Below, one piece after another: positions 42,640 to 52,019 of a DNA stretch of 52,019 bases; positions within the stretch are counted from its first letter, which is position 1, and each line of letters starts with the position of its first letter. The translations under genes were made by a program, and so were the position numbers. This DNA comes from Acidobacteriota bacterium. GTDB lineage: Bacteria > Actinomycetota > Acidimicrobiia > Spongiisociales > UBA5794. The DNA lies in contig JADFQA010000023.1 of the NCBI GenBank assembly GCA_022562055.1, positions 1-52,019 of the forward strand. The letters are read 5' to 3'. The notes under the pieces were generated by a model. The model saw only the letters and a program-made list of their open reading frames with translations. It had not been told where the DNA came from and did no database searches.

Positions 42640-43200
42640 ATGTTGAAGCTATACGCAGCGCAACTGTTGCTCGCCACCGAGGCGGCCGAGGAGCCGTCCG
42701 GCACGGATCTTCTGATACCGGCAACAAACGAACTTATTGCCGGCATAATCGCGTTTTCGATCGTGTTCGCCATCGTCTGGAAGTTTGCGATCCCGGCGAT
42801 TACCGAGACGCTCGAAAAACGTCAAGCTGCGATCAAGGGAGAGCAGGAGGCGGCTGTCGCGGAGCACGCCGAGGCTTCTGGCATTCTTGAGCAGTACAAA
42901 AGCGATATGGCAAACGCACGAGATGAGGCAGGCCGCATCGTCGAGGAGGCTCGTCAAGCTGGTGAGTCTGTGAAGGCTGACATCATTGCAAAGGCCGAGA
43001 CGGAGGCCGAAGCGATTAAGGCTCGAGCCCGTGATGAGGCTGCCGGCGAGCGTGAGCGTGTTCAGAGCGCCATGCATCGCGAAGTTGCAACACTTTCACT
43101 CGATATCGCTGAAAAGGTGGTCGGGGCAAGTCTCGACCGGAGCGCTTCGCAGTCTCTTGTTGACGAGTTCATCGCCAGTCTTGACGGAGCGCAGGCGTAA
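42640..43200 (+). CDS. atpF: ATP synthase F0 subunit b
   Basis: This 186-residue peripheral-stalk subunit has one N-terminal membrane helix (LIAGIIAFSIVFAIVWKFAI) followed by a long charged coiled-coil region rich in Ala, Glu and Arg and a C-terminal AEKVVGASLDRSASQSLVDEFIASL that contacts delta. About 27 residues precede the membrane helix. Confidence 0.94.
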   Translation: MLKLYAAQLLLATEAAEEPSGTDLLIPATNELIAGIIAFSIVFAIVWKFAIPAITETLEKRQAAIKGEQEAAVAEHAEASGILEQYKSDMANARDEAGRIVEEARQAGESVKADIIAKAETEAEAIKARARDEAAGERERVQSAMHREVATLSLDIAEKVVGASLDRSASQSLVDEFIASLDGAQA

Positions 43201-43203
43201 CCG

Positions 43204-43746
43204 ATGGCCGAGGTGACACACACGAAACGGATCGATGGTTACGCCGCTTCGGTGCTTGACGTTGCCGCGGCGGAAGGCGACACCGGCCGCATTACGGACG
43301 AGTTGTTTCGCGTGGCGCAAGGAGTGGAGGCGAGTGACGAACTTAGGGAGACGCTCGCTGATCCCGCGATCCCGGTCGAACGCAAGATCGCAATTGTGAA
43401 CGATCTGCTCGACGGGCGCGCCGCAAAGACCACCGTGGCACTCGTCAACATGATTGTCGCGGCAGGTCACACTCGCGACTTGCTCGAGATCTCTAACCGC
43501 GTGGCGACTCTTGCAGCCGAACAGGAATCTGCGCTGCTCGCCGAGGTTCGCACCGCATTCGAGCTGGACGACGACACACTTAGTCGATTGACAGCGAGTC
43601 TTGAGAAGAGCGTTGGGCGACGCGTGCAGGTAAAAGTGATTGTTGACCCGGCAGTTGTTGGCGGTGTTGTGGTCAAAGTTGGTGAGACAGTATTCGACGG
43701 GTCGGTACGTAGCCGGCTCGACAGTCTTCGAGAGGCATGGGGATAG
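43204..43746 (+). CDS. atpH: ATP synthase F1 subunit delta
   Basis: The 180-residue subunit has an N-terminal helical bundle (KRIDGYAASVLDVAAAEGD) and the C-terminal VKVIVDPAVVGGVVVKVGETVFDGSVRSRL motif. It joins the b stalk to the alpha3beta3 head. It is a free gene, not fused to a b domain as in mycobacteria, which helps exclude that lineage. Confidence 0.95.
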   Translation: MAEVTHTKRIDGYAASVLDVAAAEGDTGRITDELFRVAQGVEASDELRETLADPAIPVERKIAIVNDLLDGRAAKTTVALVNMIVAAGHTRDLLEISNRVATLAAEQESALLAEVRTAFELDDDTLSRLTASLEKSVGRRVQVKVIVDPAVVGGVVVKVGETVFDGSVRSRLDSLREAWG

Positions 43747-43749
43747 TGA

Positions 43750-45276
43750 ATGGCTGAACTTACGCTGGATCCTGCAGAAATTAGCGCGGTTTTGCGCCGC
43801 AACCTGGAGGGTTGGGAACCCACTGTCGAGGCCCACACCATCGGATATGTCCTCTCGGTCGGTGATGGTGTCGCCCGTGTTGCAGGACTCCCTCATGCAA
43901 TGGCGTCCGAGCTCCTCGAATTTCCGAACGGACTCATCGGGATTGCGCTCAACCTGGATGAGGAATCAATAGGCTGCGTCATCATGGGCGACTCGGCGCT
44001 TATCGAAGAGGGCGACGAGGTTCGTTCGACTGGCCGGGTTCTTGCAGTACCGGTCGGTGATGCACTGTTGGGGCGTGTTGTCGACGCTCTTGGCGCCCCG
44101 CTTGACGGTAAGGGTCCGATTGAGACCACCGAGACTCGGCTTCTCGAAACCCAGGCGCCTTCGGTGGTTGAGCGTCAGCCAGTGAGCCAGCCGCTCCAGA
44201 CCGGACTGAAGGCGATCGACGCAATGACGCCGATCGGCCGCGGTCAGCGTCAGCTCATCGTCGGCGACCGCCAGACAGGCAAGACCGCCATCGCGATCGA
44301 CACGATCATCAACCAGGCGGGCCAAGACGTGAAATGCATCTACGTCGCCATTGGCCAGAAAGCCTCCACGGTCGTCGAGGTTGTTGCGAAGCTTGAATCC
44401 GCAGGTGCCATGGAGTACACGGTTGTGGTGAACGCCTCGGCGGCCGCGGCGGCCGCCCTCCAGATGTATGCGCCGTATGCGGGTTCTGCCATGGGTCAGT
44501 ACTGGATGTACAAGGGCGAACACGCCTTGATCGTGTTCGACGACCTCTCCAAACAGGCTGTTGCCTACCGCGAGATTTCCCTGTTGTTGCGTCGCCCACC
44601 GGGTCGCGAGGCGTACCCGGGTGACGTCTTCTACCTGCATAGCCGCCTTCTTGAGCGTTCAGCAAAAATGAGCGACGAGCTCGGTGGGGGATCGATGACG
44701 GCGTTGCCGATCATCGAGACGAAGGCCGGTGACGTTTCCGCGTTTATTCCGACCAACGTGATATCGATCACCGATGGCCAGATATTCCTCGAAACCGACC
44801 TGTTCTTTTCCGGTGTTCGACCCGCCATCAATGCCGGTATTTCGGTGTCACGGGTAGGAGGCGCTGCGCAGGTTAAGGCCATGAAGAAGGTCGCCGGACC
44901 GTTGCGCCTTAACCTGGCTCAGTTTCGAGAACTCGAGGCGTTCGCCCAATTTGGGTCAGAGCTCGATGCCGTATCTCTCGCTCAGCTATCTCGCGGCCAG
45001 CGCGTCGTCGAAGTGCTCAAACAAGGTCAGTACGCACCCGTGCCGGTCGAGGAGCAAGTTTGCATTATCTACGCCGTGACCGAAGGTCACTTTGATGGCG
45101 TTGACCTGGGCGATATCTCAGACGCCGAGGCCGGGCTCCTTAACTATCTCCGTAGTCGCCACAGTGGTCTGCTCGCCGGTATCGCCGATACCGGCGAACT
45201 TCCTGCCGACGACCTCGCTGCCGCAATCGATGCGTACTTGGCCACCCGTGGTGGTGCCGAAGACGGCGAGGGGTAA
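43750..45276 (+). CDS. atpA: ATP synthase F1 subunit alpha
   Basis: The 508-residue subunit has the P-loop [49 protein letters not shown] and the C-terminal helical domain. It forms the non-catalytic nucleotide sites of the F1 head. It starts three bases after atpH ends. Confidence 0.97.
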   Translation: MAELTLDPAEISAVLRRNLEGWEPTVEAHTIGYVLSVGDGVARVAGLPHAMASELLEFPNGLIGIALNLDEESIGCVIMGDSALIEEGDEVRSTGRVLAVPVGDALLGRVVDALGAPLDGKGPIETTETRLLETQAPSVVERQPVSQPLQTGLKAIDAMTPIGRGQRQLIVGDRQTGKTAIAIDTIINQAGQDVKCIYVAIGQKASTVVEVVAKLESAGAMEYTVVVNASAAAAAALQMYAPYAGSAMGQYWMYKGEHALIVFDDLSKQAVAYREISLLLRRPPGREAYPGDVFYLHSRLLERSAKMSDELGGGSMTALPIIETKAGDVSAFIPTNVISITDGQIFLETDLFFSGVRPAINAGISVSRVGGAAQVKAMKKVAGPLRLNLAQFRELEAFAQFGSELDAVSLAQLSRGQRVVEVLKQGQYAPVPVEEQVCIIYAVTEGHFDGVDLGDISDAEAGLLNYLRSRHSGLLAGIADTGELPADDLAAAIDAYLATRGGAEDGEG

Positions 45277-45280
45277 TTAG

Positions 45281-46174
45281 GTGGCTTCCGCCGAACTGCG
45301 GCTGATCCGCCGGCGCATCCGAAGTGTGCAATCGACTATGAAGATAACGCGCGCGATGGAGCTCATCGCGACCTCTCGGATTGCCAAAGCTCGCGTGCGT
45401 GTGAAGGAATCGAAGCCGTATATCGAGAAGATGGCCGACGTCATTGCAAACATCGCCGCAACGAGTGGCAGCCTAAGCCATGCTCTGCTTGAGGTTCGCA
45501 CCGTCGAAACTGCCGGTGTCGTGGTGGTCACGTCGGACCGTGGCTTGGCCGGTGGCTACAACTCGAATGTGCTCCGACTTGCAGAACGCGCAATCGCTGA
45601 CCACAAGACTGCCGGGCGTGCGGTCCGCGTGTACATGGTCGGTGGCAAGGCCTCCGGGTATTTCGGCTACCGGAAAGTTGCGAGCGCCTCGGAGTGGTCC
45701 GGGATTACTGATACGCCGTCGTACGGGCACGCGCGGCTCATCACCAATCGACTGCTTGAGGACTACGAGTCCGGCGCCGTTGACTCGGTCGAGGTCTATA
45801 CGACACGCTACGTCTCAGCCCTTACCCAGAACGCCGTCCTATGGCCGGTGCTTCCGGTCCAGCCGCCAGACAAGACCGACGCGGACGACCCAGACGGGGT
45901 TGATGGCGGGACGTCGTACGAGTACGAGCCAGACGCTGCGACAGTTCTCGACAAGCTGCTTCCTCGTTACGTCGAGGGGACGATTTTTGGCATCTTGCTC
46001 GAAGCTTCCGCATCGGAACACGCCGCAAGACGGCGTGCCATGAAGTCTGCAACCGAGAACGCTGAAGAACTCGTCCGTGTGTTGAGCCGTGAGGCCAACC
46101 AGGCGCGGCAGGCGGAAATCACGACTGAGATCAGTGAGATCGTCGGCGGCGCCGAAGCCATGGCAGGGAATTGA
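45281..46174 (+). CDS. atpG: ATP synthase F1 subunit gamma
   Basis: The 297-residue rotor-shaft subunit has RLIRRRIRSVQSTMKITRAMELIATSRIAKA at the N-terminus and AMKSATENAEELVRVLSREANQARQAEITTEISEIVGGAEAM at the C-terminus, the two helices of the shaft. GTG 45281 starts it. Confidence 0.95.
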   Translation: MASAELRLIRRRIRSVQSTMKITRAMELIATSRIAKARVRVKESKPYIEKMADVIANIAATSGSLSHALLEVRTVETAGVVVVTSDRGLAGGYNSNVLRLAERAIADHKTAGRAVRVYMVGGKASGYFGYRKVASASEWSGITDTPSYGHARLITNRLLEDYESGAVDSVEVYTTRYVSALTQNAVLWPVLPVQPPDKTDADDPDGVDGGTSYEYEPDAATVLDKLLPRYVEGTIFGILLEASASEHAARRRAMKSATENAEELVRVLSREANQARQAEITTEISEIVGGAEAMAGN

Positions 46175-46180
46175 ATAGAC

Positions 46181-47687
<1,507 letters not shown>

Positions 47688-47688
<1 letters not shown>

Positions 47689-48026
47689 TGGCCGACCATC
47701 CCCTGTTCACAGTCGACATAGTGACGCCTGAGGCGGTCATTTGGAGTGGCCAGGCTGAGTTTGTGTCGGCCATGACCACTGAAGGTGAGATCGGGGTGTT
47801 TGCGGGTCACGAGCCAACGATGGCTGCGTTATCGACGGGTGCAGTGGAGATCCACGGTGAAGACGGTGTGGTGATTGTGGGCATCCACGGAGGGTTTCTG
47901 CAGATCGCCCGCGACACCGTGACCCTGCTCACCGATCGTGCTGAAATGACCGACGGGGGACGCTCTGAAGCGATCCGACTTGCACAGGGCCTTCGAGACG
48001 ACACTCCGGGCGACGCCGGCCAGTAA
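47688..48026 (+). CDS. atpC: ATP synthase F1 subunit epsilon (short form)
   Basis: The 112-residue subunit has the N-terminal beta-sandwich (FTVDIVTPEAVIWSGQAEFVSAMTTEGEIGVFAGHEP) and only part of the C-terminal helical region (GGRSEAIRLAQGLRDDTP). Full-length bacterial epsilon subunits have about 130-140 residues, so the inhibitory helix pair is probably incomplete. Confidence 0.92.
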
Positions 48027-48029
48027 AAC

Positions 48030-48066
48030 CGCTCGAAGCTGCACCTCGCAGGTTGCGGGCCGAGCG
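48030..48066. terminator. Hairpin between convergent atpC and secreted-protein gene
   Basis: CGCTCG (48030-48035) pairs with CGAGCG (48061-48066), and an inner GCACCT/AGGTTGC pair adds stability. It sits between two convergent stops, fitting a bidirectional terminator of the atp operon, but no T-run is present. Confidence 0.45.
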
Positions 48067-48075
48067 TGTCGGCAC

Positions 48076-48453
48076 CTACCGGCGGGCCTCGATGTTTAGC
48101 GACACGCTGTCTCCGCTTTGCAGAGTTGGCAGCTGCCACCCGAATTCGGTGAATGTCCCCGCCTGTGGTGCCGCCGAGAGGATCTCCCATCCTTGGGGAG
48201 TGCTCGCAGGGACTAGCGTTTCGCCTGTCGCGGTAGGCGAAACGTTGACCACCACGAGGTCGTAACTCTGGGTTTCAGCGGCCAGGTCCAGCGTCGTTGC
48301 TGATATGAGCACCAAGCTGTCAGTGACTGGGGGAGCATCTTGTGCCAGGTCCTCATCGGTTGCAGACGCTGCACCCGGTGCGCCGACTAGGGCGACGACG
48401 AGTAATGTTCGAAGCGCTTTGCGCGGTGACGTCAATGGCTGCCAGTGCTGCAT
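48076..48453 (-). CDS. Secreted hypothetical protein with beta-rich domain
   Basis: From ATG 48453 the 125-residue protein has a typical Sec signal peptide (SPRKALRTLLVVALVGAPGAASA, cleavage likely after ASA), followed by a beta-rich region (SLVLISATTLDLAAETQSYDLVVVNVSP, WQLPTLQSGDSVSLNIEARR) that resembles DUF11/CARDB-like immunoglobulin-type folds only loosely. It is presumably extracytoplasmic. A longer start at 48474 is possible. No function is assigned. Confidence 0.6.
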   Translation of the reverse strand: MQHWQPLTSPRKALRTLLVVALVGAPGAASATDEDLAQDAPPVTDSLVLISATTLDLAAETQSYDLVVVNVSPTATGETLVPASTPQGWEILSAAPQAGTFTEFGWQLPTLQSGDSVSLNIEARR

Positions 48454-48514
48454 GGCGCAATGGTAATTAACCAATGGTGGGTCATCAATGCCCGATCTTG
48501 AGCGAGCGCAATGA

Positions 48515-48964
48515 CTAGATATCTGCTTGGGTTACCAGCCGGTGGGCGAAGTCTTCGACCTGGCCCGGCAGACCGTTTTCGATAGCTCGTGCAATAGCGG
48601 GGAAGAACAAGCTGGCGAGCAGACCTTCAGGTCGAGCAAATACAGTGACATCAAGCTGTGTCCCGTCTTCAACGCGACTGGTGACCATCGTAATTGTGCC
48701 GCTGACCTCGGTGCTCGAGATATCAATCCCGATAGTGTCGAGGTGCTTCCAGGTCGAGACCGTCGCGGTGCCGGGATATTTGCCTCCCGCGGCGTGTGTC
48801 ACCCACCGAAACGAAACAAGCTCGTCGTTCTCAACTACCGGGTCGGAAACATCCCCGACTGGTCCGATGCCCTCCCACGTCAATACGTTGACGAACTGTC
48901 TCCACACAGACTCTATGGGTTCGGATGTCACGGCTGTTGATGATGAGGAGGTGGTGGTCGGCAT
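48515..48964 (-). CDS. SRPBCC (START-like) family protein
   Basis: The 149-residue protein has the Bet v1/SRPBCC pattern: TSEPIESVWRQFVNVLTWEGIGP near the N-terminus, alternating beta strands in the middle and a long C-terminal helix (LASLFFPAIARAIENGLPGQVEDFAHRL). Members bind small hydrophobic molecules; the ligand is unknown. ATG 48964 is chosen over 49018 because the longer form adds an unrelated basic tail. Confidence 0.75.
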   Translation of the reverse strand: MPTTTSSSSTAVTSEPIESVWRQFVNVLTWEGIGPVGDVSDPVVENDELVSFRWVTHAAGGKYPGTATVSTWKHLDTIGIDISSTEVSGTITMVTSRVEDGTQLDVTVFARPEGLLASLFFPAIARAIENGLPGQVEDFAHRLVTQADI

Positions 48965-49043
48965 GGGTTGAGAATAGGGGATCCGACGCCGGTGGAGGAA
49001 AAATTGCGTTTTGTTCACAGCACAGCGCTAGTGTGGTCCGTCT

Positions 49044-50327
49044 ATGCGGCGCAAGTTTCTTTTGGGGATCTTCGGGAGTGATCTGGTGGCTTTGCTGACC
49101 GCTATCTCGATCTCATCTTGGTTTGTGTTCGGCACCCCGGTTTTGTGGAACGCTCGTGAACTCGCCGGTCGCAGCGCGTGGACGTACGGGGTGTTACTTG
49201 TGCTCGGGTTGGCGGTCGGCTCGTACTCAAGTATGCGGACTTGGACCACTCGGGCGCCGCGTCCAACGTACGGCCGTGCAGTCGCGATCGTTTCGACGAC
49301 GGGGGCGTTTACCGCGATCGGCTTGTCCTTGTTGCGTCCATATTTTTCTCGGCCGCATTTCGTCACGACGATGGTTACGTTTCTCGTGTTTAGCGTTGCG
49401 CACCGTGTTGTCCGGCGTCGTCGGCCTTGGACCGAACATTTCGTAGTCGTGACGAACGAGAAGAATCTCGCAACCGAAATCGACATGACCGCTCACGCGA
49501 TTGTCGAGCTGGTGTTGTCGCCGCAGGAGCAACCTCCGACGGAACCGATCGAGCCGGGAACGACGCTGGTTGTTGACCTACGGGCGGTGCTCTCGGACGA
49601 GATGGCGCAGTACGTATCGTCGCTTTCAATGGCGGGGTATCCGGTGCGTGGCCTCCTCAACGTCTACGAGGAGCACACCGAGCGTCTTCCGATGGTGCAC
49701 CTTGCCGAGGGATGGGAGTTGACTGCGCCGGTTGCCCGCAACGCATACGCACCAGTGAAGCGTCTTGTCGACACGCTGGTCACGTTCGTGACCGCGCCGC
49801 TTTGGCTGCTGATCATGGGGGTCGTCGCGATCGTCGTCAGGCTGGACTCGCCGGGGCCGGTGATCTTCAAGCAACAGCGCGTCGGCCTGTCTGGTGAGAA
49901 TTTCATTCTCTACAAGTTTCGAACAATGCAGGTCGATGCTGAGAAGGACGGACCGCGTTTTGCCTCGGTCGGTGACCCGCGCATCACCCGCTCTGGTCGA
50001 TTCCTCCGCAAGTCGCGACTCGACGAGCTGCCGCAACTCGTCAACGTGCTTCGTGGCGAGTTGAGCCTCGTGGGTCCGCGCCCCGAACGTCCCGTGTTCG
50101 TACGCGACTTTTCTCGCAGAATTCCCTTTTATACCTCACGCACGCTGGTGCGCCCCGGTGTGACCGGATGGGCACAGGTGAACTACGGCTACGCAGACGA
50201 TGTTGCCGACACGATTGAGAAGCTCACGTTCGATCTCTACTACGTCAAGCACATGTCGGCGTGGCTCGACGTGCAGATACTTGGCCAGAGCATTTGGACG
50301 GTGCTGACAGGCAACGGCGCCCGGTAG
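49044..50327 (+). CDS. Polyprenyl-phosphate sugar-phosphate transferase (WcaJ/WbaP type)
   Basis: The 427-residue protein has about four N-terminal membrane helices, a middle cytoplasmic domain and a C-terminal bacterial sugar transferase domain: KRLVDTLVTFVTAPLWLLIMGVVAIVVRLDSPGPVIFKQQRVGLSG, LYKFRTMQVDAE, RKSRLDELPQLVNVLRGELSLVGPRPERP and RPGVTGWAQVNYGYADD. It transfers a hexose-1-phosphate to undecaprenyl phosphate, the first step of exopolysaccharide or glycan repeat assembly. It is convergent with the glycosyltransferase gene downstream. Confidence 0.9.
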   Translation: MRRKFLLGIFGSDLVALLTAISISSWFVFGTPVLWNARELAGRSAWTYGVLLVLGLAVGSYSSMRTWTTRAPRPTYGRAVAIVSTTGAFTAIGLSLLRPYFSRPHFVTTMVTFLVFSVAHRVVRRRRPWTEHFVVVTNEKNLATEIDMTAHAIVELVLSPQEQPPTEPIEPGTTLVVDLRAVLSDEMAQYVSSLSMAGYPVRGLLNVYEEHTERLPMVHLAEGWELTAPVARNAYAPVKRLVDTLVTFVTAPLWLLIMGVVAIVVRLDSPGPVIFKQQRVGLSGENFILYKFRTMQVDAEKDGPRFASVGDPRITRSGRFLRKSRLDELPQLVNVLRGELSLVGPRPERPVFVRDFSRRIPFYTSRTLVRPGVTGWAQVNYGYADDVADTIEKLTFDLYYVKHMSAWLDVQILGQSIWTVLTGNGAR

Positions 50328-50357
50328 CGATAGGGCGTGGGCGCCTGGAACGACCGG

Positions 50358-51080
50358 CTACGTGATTGCACCGAACCAGAGACGCCAGCGGATACTGATG
50401 AGTTCGCCGAGAGTCGAAAAGTACGAACCGCCCGTTACCCGGCTGTCCTCGCGGTGCTCCCACACAACCGGGATCTCCACGATCGTGTAACCACGTCTCT
50501 TTGCAATGGCCAACGTCTCGACGTCGAAGAGCCAGCCGTCCACGATCGCGTCGGTGAACGCGGCGGCGGTTGCGTGATCGGTGAACAATTTGAAACCGCG
50601 TTGGGTGTCCTTGATGCCGGGGAGCACCGTTGCTTGGATGATGAGGTTTGCGATTCGTCCTGCAATGCCGCGCGGAAACGGTTGTGGGCGAGTGATAACA
50701 GCGCCCTTCACACCAATGGAGGCAATTGCGATAGTACGACCCGTTGGGTCCCCCTGTACGGCCTCTAGACACGGTTTCAGCGAGTCAAGGGCCGTCGAGC
50801 CGTCGGCGTCCATGAAGAGGCGTAGGGGGCGCGATGCGGCGAGCATGCCGATGCGCACGGCGTGTCCCTTCCCGCGGTTCGGTGAGGTGACAATCACCTT
50901 GCCGGCGGGGAAGTTCTTGAGCGCCGCTTCGGCGACCTCCGCGGTGTTGTCGCTTGATCCGTCATCGACCACGATGATCTCGCCATCAATGCCCTGACCC
51001 TCAAGATGGTCGATGAGCTCGCGAATCGTGGGAGCGATCCGTGCGGCCTCGTTGTAGGCAGGTATAACAACGGATATCAT
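50358..51080 (-). CDS. Family 2 glycosyltransferase (dolichyl/polyprenyl-phosphate glucosyltransferase-like)
   Basis: The 240-residue GT2 protein has SVVIPAYNEAARI, VVDDGSSDNTAEVAE, NRGKGHAVRIGMLAA, the metal-binding MDADGSTALDSL and DTQRGFKLFTDHAT with GWLFDVETLAIAKRRGYTIVEIPV, which match ALG5/DPM-like enzymes that charge a polyprenyl phosphate with a sugar. It lacks membrane helices. ATGA at 51077-51080 couples it to the upstream membrane protein gene. Confidence 0.9.
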   Translation of the reverse strand: MISVVIPAYNEAARIAPTIRELIDHLEGQGIDGEIIVVDDGSSDNTAEVAEAALKNFPAGKVIVTSPNRGKGHAVRIGMLAASRPLRLFMDADGSTALDSLKPCLEAVQGDPTGRTIAIASIGVKGAVITRPQPFPRGIAGRIANLIIQATVLPGIKDTQRGFKLFTDHATAAAFTDAIVDGWLFDVETLAIAKRRGYTIVEIPVVWEHREDSRVTGGSYFSTLGELISIRWRLWFGAIT

Positions 51081-52019
51081 TTCTGTTCTTCGATGCGGTA
51101 CACCGTGGCGTCTCCGATGCGGTCCGTGAGAGATTGGATCGGTTCAACTGAGACCACAGTAAAGCGTTGCAGGAGGGTTGCGAGATATTCCCCTTCAGGT
51201 TGGCGCTTCCCATTCTCGAACGTGACGAGATAGCTCGGTCCACTCAAGCGAGGGACGAACGCGTCTTGGACCGCTGAGTCGAAGGTGATCGTAACGCAGC
51301 GGCTCATCCACGTGAGCTGGGGGACGTACGACGCAATAATCACGCACGAATCACCGGATTCAACGACACCCGCCACCATGGTTAGAACCGCACGGTCATC
51401 TGCGATTTTGTCGGCTCGTATTCGAGCTTCGAACACGCCAGTCCCCAAGCTGACTAGCAATACTGCTGCAAGGGCTACTGAGGAGAAGCGCCGCATGTCG
51501 TCTGACCAGCTGTGGGCGTGTCGGAGTAGGGAACTCCATCCAACGAACGAGAGGAGGAGGACATTGAGAAACACGTACCGTAGTTCTCCATGAACGGTGA
51601 TTCCCACGGCGATGCCGCTCAAGAGCGAAACCGACACGATAAATCTGTCGAGGCGGTCATGGGTGTCGTTGAATCGTCGGCGATGGAACGTGTGCACTAC
51701 GCCGACGAGCATGACGACTGCTAGCGCGGCGCCCGTCAGTTTCGCCGGGAACCAGGCGATGTAGCGCACCAGCCCATCGCCGAGGTAGTCTCGCCCGGCC
51801 GCCTCGCTGCTGAACTTCAGGACGCCGAGAAGTGACCCGGTTGCGGACAGCGAGTACACGAGATGAGGCACTATTAAGGTCGCCAACACCATCGCTGCGA
51901 TCGCCACGCTACGAGCCTGTTCACGAACCTGGGAGCGGAACATCAACCCCGCCACGGCCACGATGATGACCACCACTACTGCGGACCCGTATCGTAGGTA
52001 GAACGCCGCCGCAGAAAGC
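51077..52019 (-). CDS. Polytopic membrane protein, GT39-like glycosyltransferase C-terminal part (5' truncated by window)
   Basis: The frame remains open to the right edge (LSAAAFYLRYGSAVVVVI precedes the first internal start), so the N-terminus lies outside the window. About seven hydrophobic segments are followed by a C-terminal soluble domain (CVIIASYVPQLTWMSRCVTITFD). The pattern resembles ArnT/PMT-like membrane glycosyltransferases, which take sugar from a lipid carrier. This agrees with the coupled GT2 gene, but the catalytic N-terminal Asp motif cannot be seen, so the family is tentative. Confidence 0.6.
   Translation of the reverse strand, partial: LSAAAFYLRYGSAVVVVIIVAVAGLMFRSQVREQARSVAIAAMVLATLIVPHLVYSLSATGSLLGVLKFSSEAAGRDYLGDGLVRYIAWFPAKLTGAALAVVMLVGVVHTFHRRRFNDTHDRLDRFIVSVSLLSGIAVGITVHGELRYVFLNVLLLSFVGWSSLLRHAHSWSDDMRRFSSVALAAVLLVSLGTGVFEARIRADKIADDRAVLTMVAGVVESGDSCVIIASYVPQLTWMSRCVTITFDSAVQDAFVPRLSGPSYLVTFENGKRQPEGEYLATLLQRFTVVSVEPIQSLTDRIGDATVYRIEEQK

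Overview
The window looks like part of the chromosome of a high-GC actinobacterium, most likely outside the Mycobacteriales and plausibly Acidimicrobiia-like (inference). Lineage signs are a WhiB protein, a DUF3107 protein, a DUF222/13E12-type HNH protein, a Rho with a long polar Arg/Gln/Asn-rich insert, and the gene orders argS-lysA-hom-rho-rpmE-DUF1385-prfA-prmC-sua5 and glyA-atp. atpF and atpH are separate genes, unlike the mycobacterial b-delta fusion. Many genes start with GTG and overlap the previous stop codon by four bases.

Region 1 (1-8.6 kb) is mixed. It holds the 3' part of a DUF222/HNH gene, then an AhpD-like gene whose reading frame crosses an in-frame TGA. A bacterial-type SECIS hairpin sits at the right distance from that TGA, so I read it as a CxxU selenoprotein. 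It is divergent from a split aconitase X. Next come a SufR-like Fe-S regulator divergent from an Mrp/ApbC Fe-S carrier, DUF3107, a small hypothetical protein, WhiB with a palindromic control region, a YqeY-like protein, a CPBP-type membrane protein and a tRNA-Arg(CCG).

Region 2 (8.67-27.96 kb) is the most interesting part. It is a catabolic island of four transcription blocks: (a) D-carbamoylase-like nitrilase, XdhD-like Mo enzyme, SsnA-like amidohydrolase and YgfK-like reductase, leftward; (b) a BMP/PnrA-type nucleoside ABC transporter, rightward; (c) a CDA-fold purine deaminase, an FAD/2Fe-2S subunit and a molybdopterin subunit, rightward; (d) beta-ureidopropionase-like nitrilase, a YkoF/MTH1187-like protein and an HTH regulator leftward, divergent from YgeX (2,3-diaminopropionate ammonia-lyase) and a MocA-like nucleotidyltransferase. 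It shares YgeX, YgfK, SsnA, XdhD and MocA relatives with the purine/urate cluster of E. coli and gut bacteria. The carbamoyltransferase/peptidase step (YgeW, YgeY) is absent from the window, and two N-carbamoyl hydrolases are present instead. I propose that purines are taken up, deaminated, oxidised and ring-opened to a diureido compound, which the two hydrolases decarbamoylate to 2,3-diaminopropionate for YgeX. Three intergenic regions of the island share a 17-bp palindromic motif (consensus yTTGACAAAGTGTTAAG), suggesting one regulon, possibly under the encoded HTH protein.

Region 3 (28-40.7 kb) is housekeeping: argS, lysA, hom, rho, rpmE (type B), DUF1385, prfA, prmC, sua5, a small membrane protein, a DsbA-family protein and glyA.

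Region 4 (40.7-48.1 kb) is a complete F-type ATP synthase operon (atpZ-like, atpI, atpBEFHAGDC) with a perfect CRP-type palindrome just upstream. Region 5 (48-52 kb) holds a secreted protein, an SRPBCC protein, a polyprenyl-phosphate sugar-phosphate transferase, a family 2 glycosyltransferase and a truncated polytopic membrane protein.
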